Counted from the stretch's first letter, positions 54,704-63,504 are shown. The stretch: DNA of 64,000 nucleotides from JBCBKL01 sp038521825 (GCA_038521825.1 JBCBKL010000016.1:1-64000); one strand, 5' to 3'. Program-made: numbers and translations. Notes: generated from the sequence alone by a model not told the origin.

Positions 54704-55575
54704 TCGACCTCGAAAAAGTACGCGCCATCGACATCCACACCCACGCTGAAGAGCCCTGTGGCTGTCATCCAGATGACGGCTATGACGATTTGCAGTCGAC
54801 CATGGCGAAGTATTTCAAGGCTCCATGGACCCACCCGCCGACCATTCCTGAGACTGCTGCGCACTACCGCGAACAAAACATTGCCGCGGTCATCTTTCCC
54901 GTCGATGCCGAACGCGAGACGGGGTATCGCCGCTATGAAAATGAGGAAGTAGCTGAAATCGCTGCGGAAAATAGCGATATCCTGATCCCGTTTGCCAGCA
55001 TTGATCCTTGGAAAGGCAAGATGGGTGTCCGCGAGGCGCGGCGCCTGGTCCGCGACTTCGGGATTAAGGGGTTCAAGTTTCACCCGACGATGCAGGGGTT
55101 CTATCCGAACGATCGCATCGCTTATCCGCTCTACGAAGCTATCACCGAAGAAGGCGGTATCGCGCTTTTCCATACGGGCCAGACTGGTGTCGGTTCGGGT
55201 ATGTCGGGGGGCAACGGGATGCGCTTGAAGTATTCCAACCCGATGTTCATGGATGATGTCGCTGTCGACTTTCCGGAGCTGAAGATCATCCTCGCCCACC
55301 CGTCATTCCCCTGGCAGGAGGAAGCGCTGGCCGTCGCGCAGCATAAGCCAAACGTCCATATCGATCTGAGTGGTTGGTCCCCCAAGTACTTTCCCGAGAT
55401 CCTGGTCCGGTATTGCAATTCGATCCTGAAAAAGAAGGTTCTGTTCGGGTCCGACTGGCCGATGATCTCACCTGAGCGATGGCTCGGCGATTTCGAGGGG
55501 ATCAACATACGGGACGAGGTGCGGCCTGATATCCTGAAGGGCAACGCCGCGCGGCTTCTGGGTCTGGTGCAGTAA
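54700..55575 (+). CDS. Amidohydrolase-family metal-dependent hydrolase
   Basis: 291 residues, TIM-barrel amidohydrolase (amidohydrolase 2 type): first metal pair in AIDIHTHAEEPCG, then FKFHPTMQG, ALFHTGQTG, ILAHPSFPW and final Asp in LFGSDWPMISPERW. In Rhodococcus the amidohydrolase CouO cleaves the beta-keto side chain of hydroxycinnamoyl-CoA intermediates; a comparable role is possible here because a hydratase and ligase are adjacent. Decarboxylase (ACMSD-like) activity is the alternative. Confidence 0.85.
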   Translation: MIDLEKVRAIDIHTHAEEPCGCHPDDGYDDLQSTMAKYFKAPWTHPPTIPETAAHYREQNIAAVIFPVDAERETGYRRYENEEVAEIAAENSDILIPFASIDPWKGKMGVREARRLVRDFGIKGFKFHPTMQGFYPNDRIAYPLYEAITEEGGIALFHTGQTGVGSGMSGGNGMRLKYSNPMFMDDVAVDFPELKIILAHPSFPWQEEALAVAQHKPNVHIDLSGWSPKYFPEILVRYCNSILKKKVLFGSDWPMISPERWLGDFEGINIRDEVRPDILKGNAARLLGLVQ

Positions 55576-55658
55576 AATGCGCCGGGGCCAGAAGATACTT
55601 GTCAGGATTAGCCGATGATGCAGGATAACGCATAAGAGATCCATCGGGGAGGAGGATC

Positions 55659-57194
55659 ATGACAACCGCGGCGCACAACGCGGCCACGTATTTCGTGGAT
55701 CGGCACCTTGACGAGGGGCGCGCGGACAAAGTCGCGTTTCGGGAATACGGCACCGGGCGGAGCATAACATACGGCGCTTTGGCGGACGCATCGAGCCGTG
55801 TAGCCGGCGCGTTACACCGTGCAGCGATCCAACCAGAGCAGCGCATCGCAATGATCGTCCTTGATCAGATCGAGTTCCCGGAGATTTTTTGGGGCGCTAT
55901 CAAGCAAGGCGTCATCCCCGTCCCTATCAACACTTTGCTCTCGGAAGCAGTCTACGACGCGATCCTGCGTGACAGCCGCGCGGTCGCGCTGTTCGTATCC
56001 GAAGCCCTTTATGACGGCGTCAAATCCGTACTCGAAGGAAACCCATATCTGCGCCATATCATCGTGATCGGCGGCCCAAAAAGTGGTACCGTGTCTTATG
56101 AGGAGTTCGTGGACGGTGCCCAGCATCTGCTCGCATTTGATGCCCATCCGGATGAGGTCGCTTTCTGGCTTTATTCGTCGGGATCGACCGGGCAGCCAAA
56201 GGGCGTCTGTCACGTCCATTCGAGCCTTAAGGCCACCGCAGAGACCTATGGCGCGCAGGTTCTGCAAGTTGCAGAGACGGATAGTGTTTTCTCGGCTGCT
56301 AAGTTCTTTTTCGCATATGGTCTTGGCAACGCGATGAGTTTTCCGATGTCTGTTGGGGCAACGACAGTGTTGTTCAGCGGACGTCCGACCCCGGACGTTG
56401 TTTTGGATGTGCTCGAGTCTGAGAAACCAACGATTTTCTGCGGAGTTCCAACGCTTTATGCGGCACTGATTGCACAGATCGAGGCGAGCGGGCGACCTTC
56501 TGCCGCCTTGAGGCGCTGCATATCGGCAGGTGAGGCGTTGCCCGAGCATGTGGGCCGCCGATGGCAAGCGCTGATCAACTGCGAGATCCTTGATGGCGTC
56601 GGATCGACCGAGATGCTGCACATCTTTCTATCGAATGCGCCGGGCGATGTGGTCTATGGCACGTCCGGCATGCCGGTGCCCGGATACGACGTCAGACTGG
56701 TCGATGAGGCCGACAATGATGTCGGTGTTGATGAGGTCGGCGAGATGCTGGTGAATGGTGCGTCGGCGCCTCTGTCTTATTGGAACAGGCGTGAGAAATC
56801 GCGCCAGACCTTCGAGGGCGTATGGACACGAACGGGCGACAAATATGAACGTCGCGCGGATGGCCGATACGTTTATTGCGGGCGGACTGACGACATGTTC
56901 AAGGTCTCCGGCATCTGGGTATCACCTTTCGAAGTCGAGCAGGCCATCGCATCTCATCCGGCAGTGCTCGAGGCCGCGGTCGTTGCGGCGCGGGACGATG
57001 AAGGACTGGAAAAACCTAAGGCCTTTGTCATTTTGAAAGGCGAAAAGCCGGATGGCTTTGAAGAGACGTTGAAGGCCCACGTTAAGGATCAGGTCGGGCT
57101 TTGGAAGTATCCGCGCTGGATCGAGTGCGTCGATGATTTGCCCAAGACGGCCACCGGAAAGATCCAGCGCTTCAAACTTCGTGATCCTGCCTGA
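55659..57194 (+). CDS. bclA: Benzoate-CoA ligase
   Basis: 511 residues, the normal length. AMP-binding loop YSSGSTGQPKG (~172-182), FFFAYGLGNAMSFPMSVGATTVL specific to benzoate-CoA ligases, LRRCISAGEALPEHVG, GDKYERRADGRYVYCGRTDDMFKVSGIWVSPFEVE, and the catalytic Lys near the end (TGKIQRF). It forms benzoyl-CoA, substrate of BoxAB. GGAGGAGG precedes the ATG. Confidence 0.95.
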   Translation: MTTAAHNAATYFVDRHLDEGRADKVAFREYGTGRSITYGALADASSRVAGALHRAAIQPEQRIAMIVLDQIEFPEIFWGAIKQGVIPVPINTLLSEAVYDAILRDSRAVALFVSEALYDGVKSVLEGNPYLRHIIVIGGPKSGTVSYEEFVDGAQHLLAFDAHPDEVAFWLYSSGSTGQPKGVCHVHSSLKATAETYGAQVLQVAETDSVFSAAKFFFAYGLGNAMSFPMSVGATTVLFSGRPTPDVVLDVLESEKPTIFCGVPTLYAALIAQIEASGRPSAALRRCISAGEALPEHVGRRWQALINCEILDGVGSTEMLHIFLSNAPGDVVYGTSGMPVPGYDVRLVDEADNDVGVDEVGEMLVNGASAPLSYWNRREKSRQTFEGVWTRTGDKYERRADGRYVYCGRTDDMFKVSGIWVSPFEVEQAIASHPAVLEAAVVAARDDEGLEKPKAFVILKGEKPDGFEETLKAHVKDQVGLWKYPRWIECVDDLPKTATGKIQRFKLRDPA

Positions 57195-57982
57195 TGGGCG
57201 ATCTTGAGGTCAACGGCGACAGGTTGGAGATTGCCGAATGGGGACCGCCCGACGGCCCCTGCCTCGTTCTGCTGCATGAGGGGCTTGGATCTGTCGGATT
57301 GTGGCGTGATTTTCCTGGTAAACTGGCCTCTGCGACGGGTTGGCGCGTCTTCGCGTATTCGAGGGCTGGGTATGGCCGTTCCTCAAATGTCAGCTTGCCG
57401 CGCCCACTTGACCACATGAGTCGCGAAAGCGCCGTCATCACCGCTATTTTTGACCATCTCGATGGAAATGACTTCGTGCTGCTTGGTCATTCGGACGGGG
57501 CGACCATTGCAGCCATTTACGCGGGCAGCGTGTCGGATCGCCGGGTGCGTGGCTTGATCCTGATGGCACCCCATTTCTTTGCGGAAGCCGAGGGATTAAA
57601 GGCCATTGAAACGGCGCGCGAGGCCTATCAAAACGGAGATATGCGTGACCGCCTCGCCCGCCATCACGACTTTCCGGACAGCGCCTTTTATGGATGGAAT
57701 GACACTTGGCTCGCCCCCGACTTCAAGGGTTGGAATGTCGCCGATTGCATTGATCACTGGCGCGTTCCGGTCCTTGCCATTCAGGGGCGGAATGACGAAT
57801 ACGGAACGCTTGCACAGATCGAAGAGATCGAGAGCCGTATCTATGCGCCGCTTGAGGCGTTAGTTTTGGACGATTGCGGCCACGCACCTCACCTGGAAAA
57901 GCAGCCTGAGACGTTGAGAGCGATTTCGGATTTCTGTGCGCGTCTTGCCCGTATCGAAAAAGCCACCGTGCATCTTGCCTGA
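57194..57982 (+). CDS. Alpha/beta hydrolase of the box operon
   Basis: 262 residues. Triad: nucleophile in LLGHSDGATIA, Asp in QGRNDEYG and His in DCGHAPHLE. Oxyanion segment LLHEGLGSVGLWRDF. Such hydrolases often stand next to bclA/box genes and may cleave misprimed CoA thioesters or ring-cleavage products; activity is unproven. It begins at the last base of the bclA stop (TGATG). Confidence 0.85.
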   Translation: MGDLEVNGDRLEIAEWGPPDGPCLVLLHEGLGSVGLWRDFPGKLASATGWRVFAYSRAGYGRSSNVSLPRPLDHMSRESAVITAIFDHLDGNDFVLLGHSDGATIAAIYAGSVSDRRVRGLILMAPHFFAEAEGLKAIETAREAYQNGDMRDRLARHHDFPDSAFYGWNDTWLAPDFKGWNVADCIDHWRVPVLAIQGRNDEYGTLAQIEEIESRIYAPLEALVLDDCGHAPHLEKQPETLRAISDFCARLARIEKATVHLA

Positions 57983-58415
57983 TCCCATCCCCCTGCCACC
58001 TCATGTTTATGTTCCCGGGAAGTCAGAGCGGCATCCAGAAGACTGGTTTGATGCGTTGAAGGCTGACGTGATCGCAAGTGCACCGACGGAATCGCGGGCA
58101 TGGGAGGCGGGCCTGCATTACTTCCAAGCGGGTTACTTTTGGGAGTGTCACGAGGTACTTGAGGCGGTCTGGATGGCGCTGCCTGACGGCCCTGAACGAG
58201 AGGTGTGTCAGGCCGTGATACAGCTAGCCAACGCGCGCCTCAAATTGTTGATGAATCGCCCGAAAGCGGCGCTTCGACTCTGCGAAATGGTCCATGGGCT
58301 TCTTGATAAGCACGGGGGCAACAGAATTCTTGAGCTGGATGTGGACAGGCTCCTCGGTTGGGAGGCTGGGACGCGTGAAAGCGCTCAAAAATTGCAAAAA
58401 AGTGCAAGTAATTGA
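57975..58415 (+). CDS. DUF309 domain protein
   Basis: 146 residues from a TTG that overlaps the preceding stop (TTGCCTGA); no other start fits. It has the DUF309 helix motif FQAGYFWECHEVLEAVWMALPDGPEREVCQAVIQLANARLKLLMN. DUF309 proteins are small helical bundles with conserved His/Glu/Trp and no known activity. Its 3' end contains the TGCA-N6-TGCA box of the boxB promoter. Confidence 0.75.
   Translation: MPDPIPLPPHVYVPGKSERHPEDWFDALKADVIASAPTESRAWEAGLHYFQAGYFWECHEVLEAVWMALPDGPEREVCQAVIQLANARLKLLMNRPKAALRLCEMVHGLLDKHGGNRILELDVDRLLGWEAGTRESAQKLQKSASN
58393..58406. promoter_or_regulatory. TGCA-N6-TGCA box upstream of boxB
   Basis: TGCA-AAAAAG-TGCA, 118 bases before the boxB ATG, overlapping the end of the DUF309 gene. 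BzdR/BoxR-type regulators are known to bind TGCA repeats. TATAAT at 58460-58465 could be the -10 element, although the -35 region is weak. Confidence 0.6.
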
Positions 58416-58524
58416 TCAAATAGAATTCTGGATCTGCCGACGGAGCAGAGAACATGTATTATAATTCTCAACCGGACGAGGCGGGCAACCAGCGCCTCTT
58501 CTGCTTTTTTGGGAGGAATGACAC

Positions 58525-59976
58525 ATGCTCGACCTCATCAACGTGAGCTACGACACGCAAATCCCCAACAATGTGGGCCTGAGTTCCGACAGGAAGGTGC
58601 TGAAGGCGCTGGAACGCTGGCACCCTGGCTACATCAACTGGTGGAACGATCTGATTCCACAAAACTTCCAGGACTCGTTGGTGTACCTGCGCACTGCGGT
58701 TTCGGTGGATCCAAAGGGGTGGGCCAAGTTCGACTACGTCAAGATGCCGGAGTATCGGTGGGGGGTGCTGCTGGCGCCGCAAGTCGACGAGCGTAAGATA
58801 CCCTGCGGCGAGCATGCTGGTGAAACGGCTTGGCAAGAAGTGCCCGGCGAATATCGCAACATGCTCAAGCGGATGATCGTCATCCAGGGCGATACCGAGC
58901 CTGGTTCGGTTGAACAGCAGCGCTTTCTCGGCCTGACCGCCCCGTCGCTCTATGACATGCGCAACCTCTTTCAGGTGAACGTGGAAGAGGGGCGTCACCT
59001 ATGGGCCATGGTTTATCTTCTGTTCAAATACTTCGGACGCGACGGCCGTGAAGAGGCCGATGATCTGCTGCGCCGGTCCTCGGGATCCGAGGAAGCACCC
59101 CGCATGCTGGGCGCCTTCAACGAAGAGACGCCTGACTGGCTTTCGTTCTTCATGTTCACCTATTTCACCGACCGGGACGGGAAGATGCAGCTCGAGTCGC
59201 TGGCGCAATCGGGTTTCGACCCGCTATCTCGCACCTGCCGCTTTATGCTGACCGAGGAAGCGCATCATATGTTCGTGGGCGAGACGGGTGTGGGCCGTAC
59301 GATCCAGGCGACCTGCGAAGCGATGAACAAGGCCGGCATCACCGACCCCTATGACATTGATAAGATCCGGGATCTGGGCGTTATCGACCTGCCGACCATT
59401 CAGAAGAAGCTGAACCTGCACTATTCGCTCTCGCTCGATCTGTTCGGGCAGGAAGTGTCGACCAATGCCGCCAATGCATTCAACGCGGGGATCAAGGGGC
59501 GGTACATGGAGTTGCGGATCGATGATGATCACCGGCTGACGGGCGATCGCTATATCGTTAGGACTATCAAGGACGGGGCCATCGTGGCGGAAGAGGTCCC
59601 GGCGCTGACAGCCATCAATATGCGCCTGCGCGATGACTATGTCCGCGATGCTGCAGGTGGTGTTGGCCGTTGGAACAAGCTGATAGCCAAACAGGGAATC
59701 GAATTCGAGATGAAGCTGCCACATGAGGGCTTTCACCGTCAGATCGGCGTTTTTGCCGCTGTGCAGGTCGATCCCGACGGCAACATTATGGCGAAAGAAG
59801 ACTGGGATGCGAGGGTCAAGGATTGGTTGCCGACCAAGGCCGACGGTGACTTCATTCAATCGCTGATGGTGCCCTGCTATGAGCCAGGTCAATACGCAAG
59901 CTGGATCGCTCCGCCTAAAGTGGGCATCGATAACAAGCCGGGCGATTTTGAATATGTGAAACTGCACATGGCATGA
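58525..59976 (+). CDS. boxB: Benzoyl-CoA 2,3-epoxidase, oxygenase subunit BoxB
   Basis: 483 residues. All six diiron ligands of BoxB are present with a constant shift of five residues: Glu125, Glu155 and His158 (VEEGRHLW), Asp216 (FTDRDGK), Glu245 and His248 (TEEAHHMF). BoxB epoxidises the benzoyl-CoA ring with O2 using electrons from BoxA. TTGGGAGG precedes the ATG. The next genes are a small cysteine protein and boxA. Confidence 0.97.
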   Translation: MLDLINVSYDTQIPNNVGLSSDRKVLKALERWHPGYINWWNDLIPQNFQDSLVYLRTAVSVDPKGWAKFDYVKMPEYRWGVLLAPQVDERKIPCGEHAGETAWQEVPGEYRNMLKRMIVIQGDTEPGSVEQQRFLGLTAPSLYDMRNLFQVNVEEGRHLWAMVYLLFKYFGRDGREEADDLLRRSSGSEEAPRMLGAFNEETPDWLSFFMFTYFTDRDGKMQLESLAQSGFDPLSRTCRFMLTEEAHHMFVGETGVGRTIQATCEAMNKAGITDPYDIDKIRDLGVIDLPTIQKKLNLHYSLSLDLFGQEVSTNAANAFNAGIKGRYMELRIDDDHRLTGDRYIVRTIKDGAIVAEEVPALTAINMRLRDDYVRDAAGGVGRWNKLIAKQGIEFEMKLPHEGFHRQIGVFAAVQVDPDGNIMAKEDWDARVKDWLPTKADGDFIQSLMVPCYEPGQYASWIAPPKVGIDNKPGDFEYVKLHMA

Positions 59977-60013
59977 TGCCACCGTCCGGCAGAGCCCGAG
60001 GTTGATAGGACAC

Positions 60014-60184
60014 ATGCAGATATCGCAACGCGTACGTCACGCACCCAAGACGGAATTGCTTGCTGAACAGCTTTACGAGGTTCGGAATAGTTGCATCGGC
60101 TGCGAGCGATGCGACGGGGTTTGCCGAGCGCTGATCGAGGTTCTGAGCCTTCCCGAGGCCATCGTCCCGAAAAAGGCGGCCTGA
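60014..60184 (+). CDS. Small four-cysteine protein between boxB and boxA
   Basis: 56 residues, MQISQRVRHAPKTELLAEQL then YEVRNSCIGCERCDGVCRAL and IEVLSLPEAIVPKKAA. The C-x2-C-x2-C-x3-C motif is of ferredoxin half-type and could hold one 4Fe-4S cluster, though the fourth ligand of a normal ferredoxin (a distal CP) is missing. The boxA ATG follows the stop directly. GATAGGA lies before its ATG. Not a recognised box subunit; perhaps an electron carrier or assembly factor for BoxA. Confidence 0.6.
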   Translation: MQISQRVRHAPKTELLAEQLYEVRNSCIGCERCDGVCRALIEVLSLPEAIVPKKAA

Positions 60185-61360
60185 ATGAGCGCATTGATCA
60201 AGCAGCACGTCATCGATCCGGAGATATGCATCCGGTGCTACACCTGCGAGATGACGTGCCCGATCGAGGCGATCGAGCATGATGACAACAATGTCGTCGT
60301 GGATCCCGACAAGTGTGATGGATGCGGTGACTGCATTCCCGTTTGCCCGACCGGATCGATCGACAACTGGCGGGTGGTCGAAACACCCTATTCGCTTGAA
60401 GAGCAATACGAGTGGCTCGAATTGCCGGAGCAGGAAGAGTTGGCGCAGCCACCTTCCGACGAGGCTTTGGACGACGCTGTTGCGGCGCTTTTGCGGGAGG
60501 CTCACAGGGGTGCGGGCGGGCAGGCAAAGGCGCCGGTAAGTGCATCAAAACCCGCCATCAATCTGCATAACCTCGGCAAACCGGCCACTCTGACCCTGCG
60601 CGGTAACTTTCGTTTGACCGATGACCCCGACCACGATGTGCGTCATATCATCCTCGACACGGGCGACGTTCCCTTTCCGGTGCTCGAGGGGCAATCACTG
60701 GGGGTAATCCCGCCAGGAACGGATGCCAACGGCAACGCCCATCTTCCCCGTTTGTATTCGGTTTCGAGCCCGCGTGATGGCGAGCGACCCGGCTATCACA
60801 ACATTTCTTTGACGGTGAAACGCGAGAACAACGGTATTGCATCGAACTACCTCTGCGATCTGGAGGTCGGAGAGACGGTCGATGTCACCGGGCCTTTCGG
60901 GGCGACGTTTCTGTTACCCAATGATCCCGACGCCCGCTTGTTGATGATCTGCACCGGCACGGGCGCCGCTCCGATGCGAGCGTTTACGATGCAACGGCAG
61001 CGCACTGGCCTTGGCCAAGGGGACATGACCATGTTCTTTGGCGCGCGTACTCCCGCGAGCCTTCCCTATTTCGGGCCTTTGAAGAAGGTGCCCGAGGATG
61101 TTCTGAAGAGGCACCTCGTATTCTCCAGGGTCGGCGGAACGCCCAAGGAGTACGTTCAGGACAGAATGCGTGCTGAAGGGGACAGGCTCGCAGCGCTGGT
61201 CTCCGATCCGCTATGTCATATCTATATCTGTGGTCTCAAAGGCATGGAGGTGGGGGTAGAGGCCGCCTTTGCCGATATTGCAACCCAAGCCGGTTATAAC
61301 TGGTCCTCATTGAAAGACCGCATGCGCGAAGCGGGCCGGTATCACGTCGAAACATATTAG
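60185..61360 (+). CDS. boxA: Benzoyl-CoA epoxidase reductase subunit BoxA
   Basis: 391 residues. Two 4Fe-4S motifs near the N-terminus: CIRCYTCEMTC (Cys15, 18, 21, 25) and CDGCGDCIPVC (Cys44, 47, 50, 54). Then a FAD-binding RLYSVSSPRDGE, NADPH-binding ICTGTGAAPMRAF and ICGLKGMEVGVE of ferredoxin-NADP reductase type. It transfers electrons from NADPH to BoxB. Confidence 0.96.
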   Translation: MSALIKQHVIDPEICIRCYTCEMTCPIEAIEHDDNNVVVDPDKCDGCGDCIPVCPTGSIDNWRVVETPYSLEEQYEWLELPEQEELAQPPSDEALDDAVAALLREAHRGAGGQAKAPVSASKPAINLHNLGKPATLTLRGNFRLTDDPDHDVRHIILDTGDVPFPVLEGQSLGVIPPGTDANGNAHLPRLYSVSSPRDGERPGYHNISLTVKRENNGIASNYLCDLEVGETVDVTGPFGATFLLPNDPDARLLMICTGTGAAPMRAFTMQRQRTGLGQGDMTMFFGARTPASLPYFGPLKKVPEDVLKRHLVFSRVGGTPKEYVQDRMRAEGDRLAALVSDPLCHIYICGLKGMEVGVEAAFADIATQAGYNWSSLKDRMREAGRYHVETY

Positions 61361-61416
61361 GCAGCGCGTTGCCGCGCCGCACAACCCGCGATCAATCCCT
61401 GGCTGACCGATCTTCC

Positions 61417-61430
61417 TGCACTGTGATGCA
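61417..61430. promoter_or_regulatory. TGCA-N6-TGCA box upstream of boxR-like gene
   Basis: TGCA-CTGTGA-TGCA, 53 bases before the boxR-like ATG, with the same six-base spacing as the box in front of boxB. A palindrome TATTGCAATA (61456-61465), also containing TGCA, follows. Together they suggest autoregulation and coordinate control of boxB and the regulator. Confidence 0.6.
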
Positions 61431-61482
61431 TTGAAGCACCGTGAGTGCGGTCTAGTATTGCAATATCTTACACGGTGAGCGG

Positions 61483-62373
61483 ATGTCTTCTGATCAGGCA
61501 GAAATAAGTGTTCCCAACGGTCTGATCGAACGGTTGGCCGTACGGGTACGTTCGGCTCGCGCGGCAAAGGGGTTGCCGCGGCGCGCTTTGTCCGAGATGT
61601 CGGGGGTGTCGCCCCGCTACCTCGCGCAGCTTGAAGCCGGCGAGGGCAACATCTCAATCATGCTTTTGAACCGGGTTGCCAATGCGCTTGAATGTCGTGT
61701 CGAGGACTTAATCGCGGAGGCGGATCCGCTGCCCGGCGATGTCGCTCGGGTGGCGTCACTCTATGCGCAGGCGCCGGCCTCGGTGCAGGGTCGCGTGCGC
61801 GCGCTTTTGGCCCCTCAGAACCCCGCAACGCTAAAAGCGCAGCGGATTGCACTGATTGGGCTGCGCGGGGCGGGTAAATCGACGCTAGGCAAGAAAGCGG
61901 CGACGATGCTTAGAATTCCGTTCGTGGAGCTCAATTGTGAGATCGAGGCAACTGCCGCGATGCCAATTGGCGAAGTCGTGGCGCTTTACGGGTTTGACGG
62001 CTATCGCGATCTGGAGGCCAAGTGCCTCCGGTCGGTGATCGACCGGCATGAGCGTATGATCCTCGCCGTCTCCGGCGGAATCGTATCGGAAAATTCGACC
62101 TTCAATATGCTGCTGGAGCGTTTTCATACCATCTGGATCCGCACCAGCCCGGGGGAACACATGGCCCGTGTTCGCGCGCAAGGCGACTTGCGACCGATGG
62201 AAGGTTTTCCGGCGGCGATGGAGCAGCTGAAAACGCTGCTCACAACTCGCGAGCCCTATTACGAGCGCGCCTCTGCCAAGGTGGACACCTCGAACCGGCC
62301 CGAACAATCGAGCGTCAACGATCTGCTGACTGTCATCGCAAAGAACCGGTTTCTGGAAAGCAGCAGCGTTTGA
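61483..62373 (+). CDS. boxR: BoxR/BzdR-type regulator (HTH-XRE plus shikimate-kinase-like domain)
   Basis: 296 residues. N-terminal HTH (~16-75: LPRRALSEMSGVSPRYLAQLEAGEGNISIMLLNRVANAL) and a C-terminal shikimate-kinase-like domain with P-loop GLRGAGKST (126-134), binding benzoyl-CoA in known homologues. Acts as a repressor that releases DNA when benzoyl-CoA accumulates. It follows boxA and overlaps the next gene. Confidence 0.93.
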   Translation: MSSDQAEISVPNGLIERLAVRVRSARAAKGLPRRALSEMSGVSPRYLAQLEAGEGNISIMLLNRVANALECRVEDLIAEADPLPGDVARVASLYAQAPASVQGRVRALLAPQNPATLKAQRIALIGLRGAGKSTLGKKAATMLRIPFVELNCEIEATAAMPIGEVVALYGFDGYRDLEAKCLRSVIDRHERMILAVSGGIVSENSTFNMLLERFHTIWIRTSPGEHMARVRAQGDLRPMEGFPAAMEQLKTLLTTREPYYERASAKVDTSNRPEQSSVNDLLTVIAKNRFLESSSV

Positions 62374-62981
62374 CGTCCGATGAGACCGCGGCACTGCTGC
62401 AAGATCGTTTCTGGTTGGCAGTCGAGCATCTGATCTATCGCCATGTCGCCCCGTGGGAACTGGATGAGGCGCTGGAGCAATGGGGTTACGCCAACGGGCC
62501 GTGTGCGGCGCAAGATGAAGTCGGGCTTGAGCAGGTGTTATGGCGCCGGGGCGACGTTTCATCACCCGTGCTTAAGCGCATGGTTGCGGAGGGTCGCCTG
62601 GGTCGCTCGCTTGGCTGGGGTTTTTATCGCTATCCTGGAGGCGGGGGTGCCGTGGTCGATCCCCTTATTGAGGATCTGATCCGCGAAGAGGCATGGTTTG
62701 CCAATTTTGAACGTCAGGACCTTGCGGACGAACAGGTCATAAGGCGGTCAAACGCGGAGCTGATTAACGCAGCACTCAGCCTGGTTGAGGATGGTCAAGG
62801 CAGCGCGGCCGAGATCAACCGGCTGACGATCAGCGCGACGGCCTTTCCCAAGGGCCGTGGGGGCGCGCTTGCCTATCTCGGCCGTATCGGGGCGCCTGCG
62901 GTTCTGGCGGATTTATCCGATGGGCTGGCCTGTCGGTTATTGCTCGAGTTGGCGGACAAGGGCGAACCGATCCTACGGTAA
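62370..62981 (+). CDS. Orphan 3-hydroxyacyl-CoA dehydrogenase C-terminal domain protein
   Basis: 203 residues from a TTG that overlaps the boxR stop (TTGA). It contains two copies-like segments of the C-terminal helical domain of 3-hydroxyacyl-CoA dehydrogenases (MVAEGRLGRSLGWGFYRYPGG; INAALSLVEDGQGSAAEINRLTISATAFPKGRGGALAYLGRIG) but no NAD-binding GxGxxG Rossmann domain. Perhaps one subunit of a split enzyme, or a regulator that senses acyl-CoA. Start codon uncertain. Confidence 0.7.
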   Translation: MTSDETAALLQDRFWLAVEHLIYRHVAPWELDEALEQWGYANGPCAAQDEVGLEQVLWRRGDVSSPVLKRMVAEGRLGRSLGWGFYRYPGGGGAVVDPLIEDLIREEAWFANFERQDLADEQVIRRSNAELINAALSLVEDGQGSAAEINRLTISATAFPKGRGGALAYLGRIGAPAVLADLSDGLACRLLLELADKGEPILR

Positions 62982-63461
62982 CAGCAGCAAGATCAGGGTG
63001 GCCAACCCCCAAAGAAGCATGAAGAAATGAGTGGCCTGTGCTTCGACGTGGCAGAACCAATAGCAGAAGTAATTCCCTACGATCAGGAACGTACCCCAAA
63101 GTGCGGTGAACCCAAGCGCTGCGCCCAGAGCGATAGTCCGCCCTGCTTCTGGCGAGTCCGTTTCCGCGAGCCCCATGAGTAGGCCAACCACGCCGATCCA
63201 AAGCGCGCCTGCGACCAGCACTTCAGCGATGACGATGAGGCGAAAAAGAAGTCGCTGGGTGACGCGGTTGGTTAGGGCACGCTGCGACATCCGGGCAAAC
63301 TCATCCGGATAGTCGCGCTTGAGCCGGGCCATCGAGAGGACCTCGGCCGTATATTGTTCATTGATTTCGGGATGCAGGATGTTGTCACGCACACCAATCG
63401 TGAGCCATCCAGCGAGGAGTGCTGTGATGACGATGTGCACCACGTCCATCATGACTTCCAT
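62973..63461 (-). CDS. DUF2165 small integral membrane protein
   Basis: 162 residues, four membrane helices. Contains the NYFCYWFCHVEAQATHFFMLLWGLAT pattern characteristic of DUF2165. Convergent with the previous gene, overlapping by nine bases. Function unknown; in some species it neighbours transport operons. Confidence 0.82.
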   Translation of the reverse strand: MEVMMDVVHIVITALLAGWLTIGVRDNILHPEINEQYTAEVLSMARLKRDYPDEFARMSQRALTNRVTQRLLFRLIVIAEVLVAGALWIGVVGLLMGLAETDSPEAGRTIALGAALGFTALWGTFLIVGNYFCYWFCHVEAQATHFFMLLWGLATLILLLLP

Positions 63462-63476
63462 ATCGGGCTCTCCAAT

Positions 63477-63504
63477 GAAAAAGGGCCGCGCGATGGCGGC
63501 CCTT
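63477..63504 (-). terminator. Rho-independent terminator of the binding-protein gene
   Basis: A perfect 9 bp stem AAGGGCCGC/GCGGCCCTT (63481-63489 and 63496-63504) with a six-base loop. On the minus strand it is followed by a run of five T. It lies 19 bases after the stop of the minus-strand binding-protein gene and before the DUF2165 gene. Confidence 0.8.
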
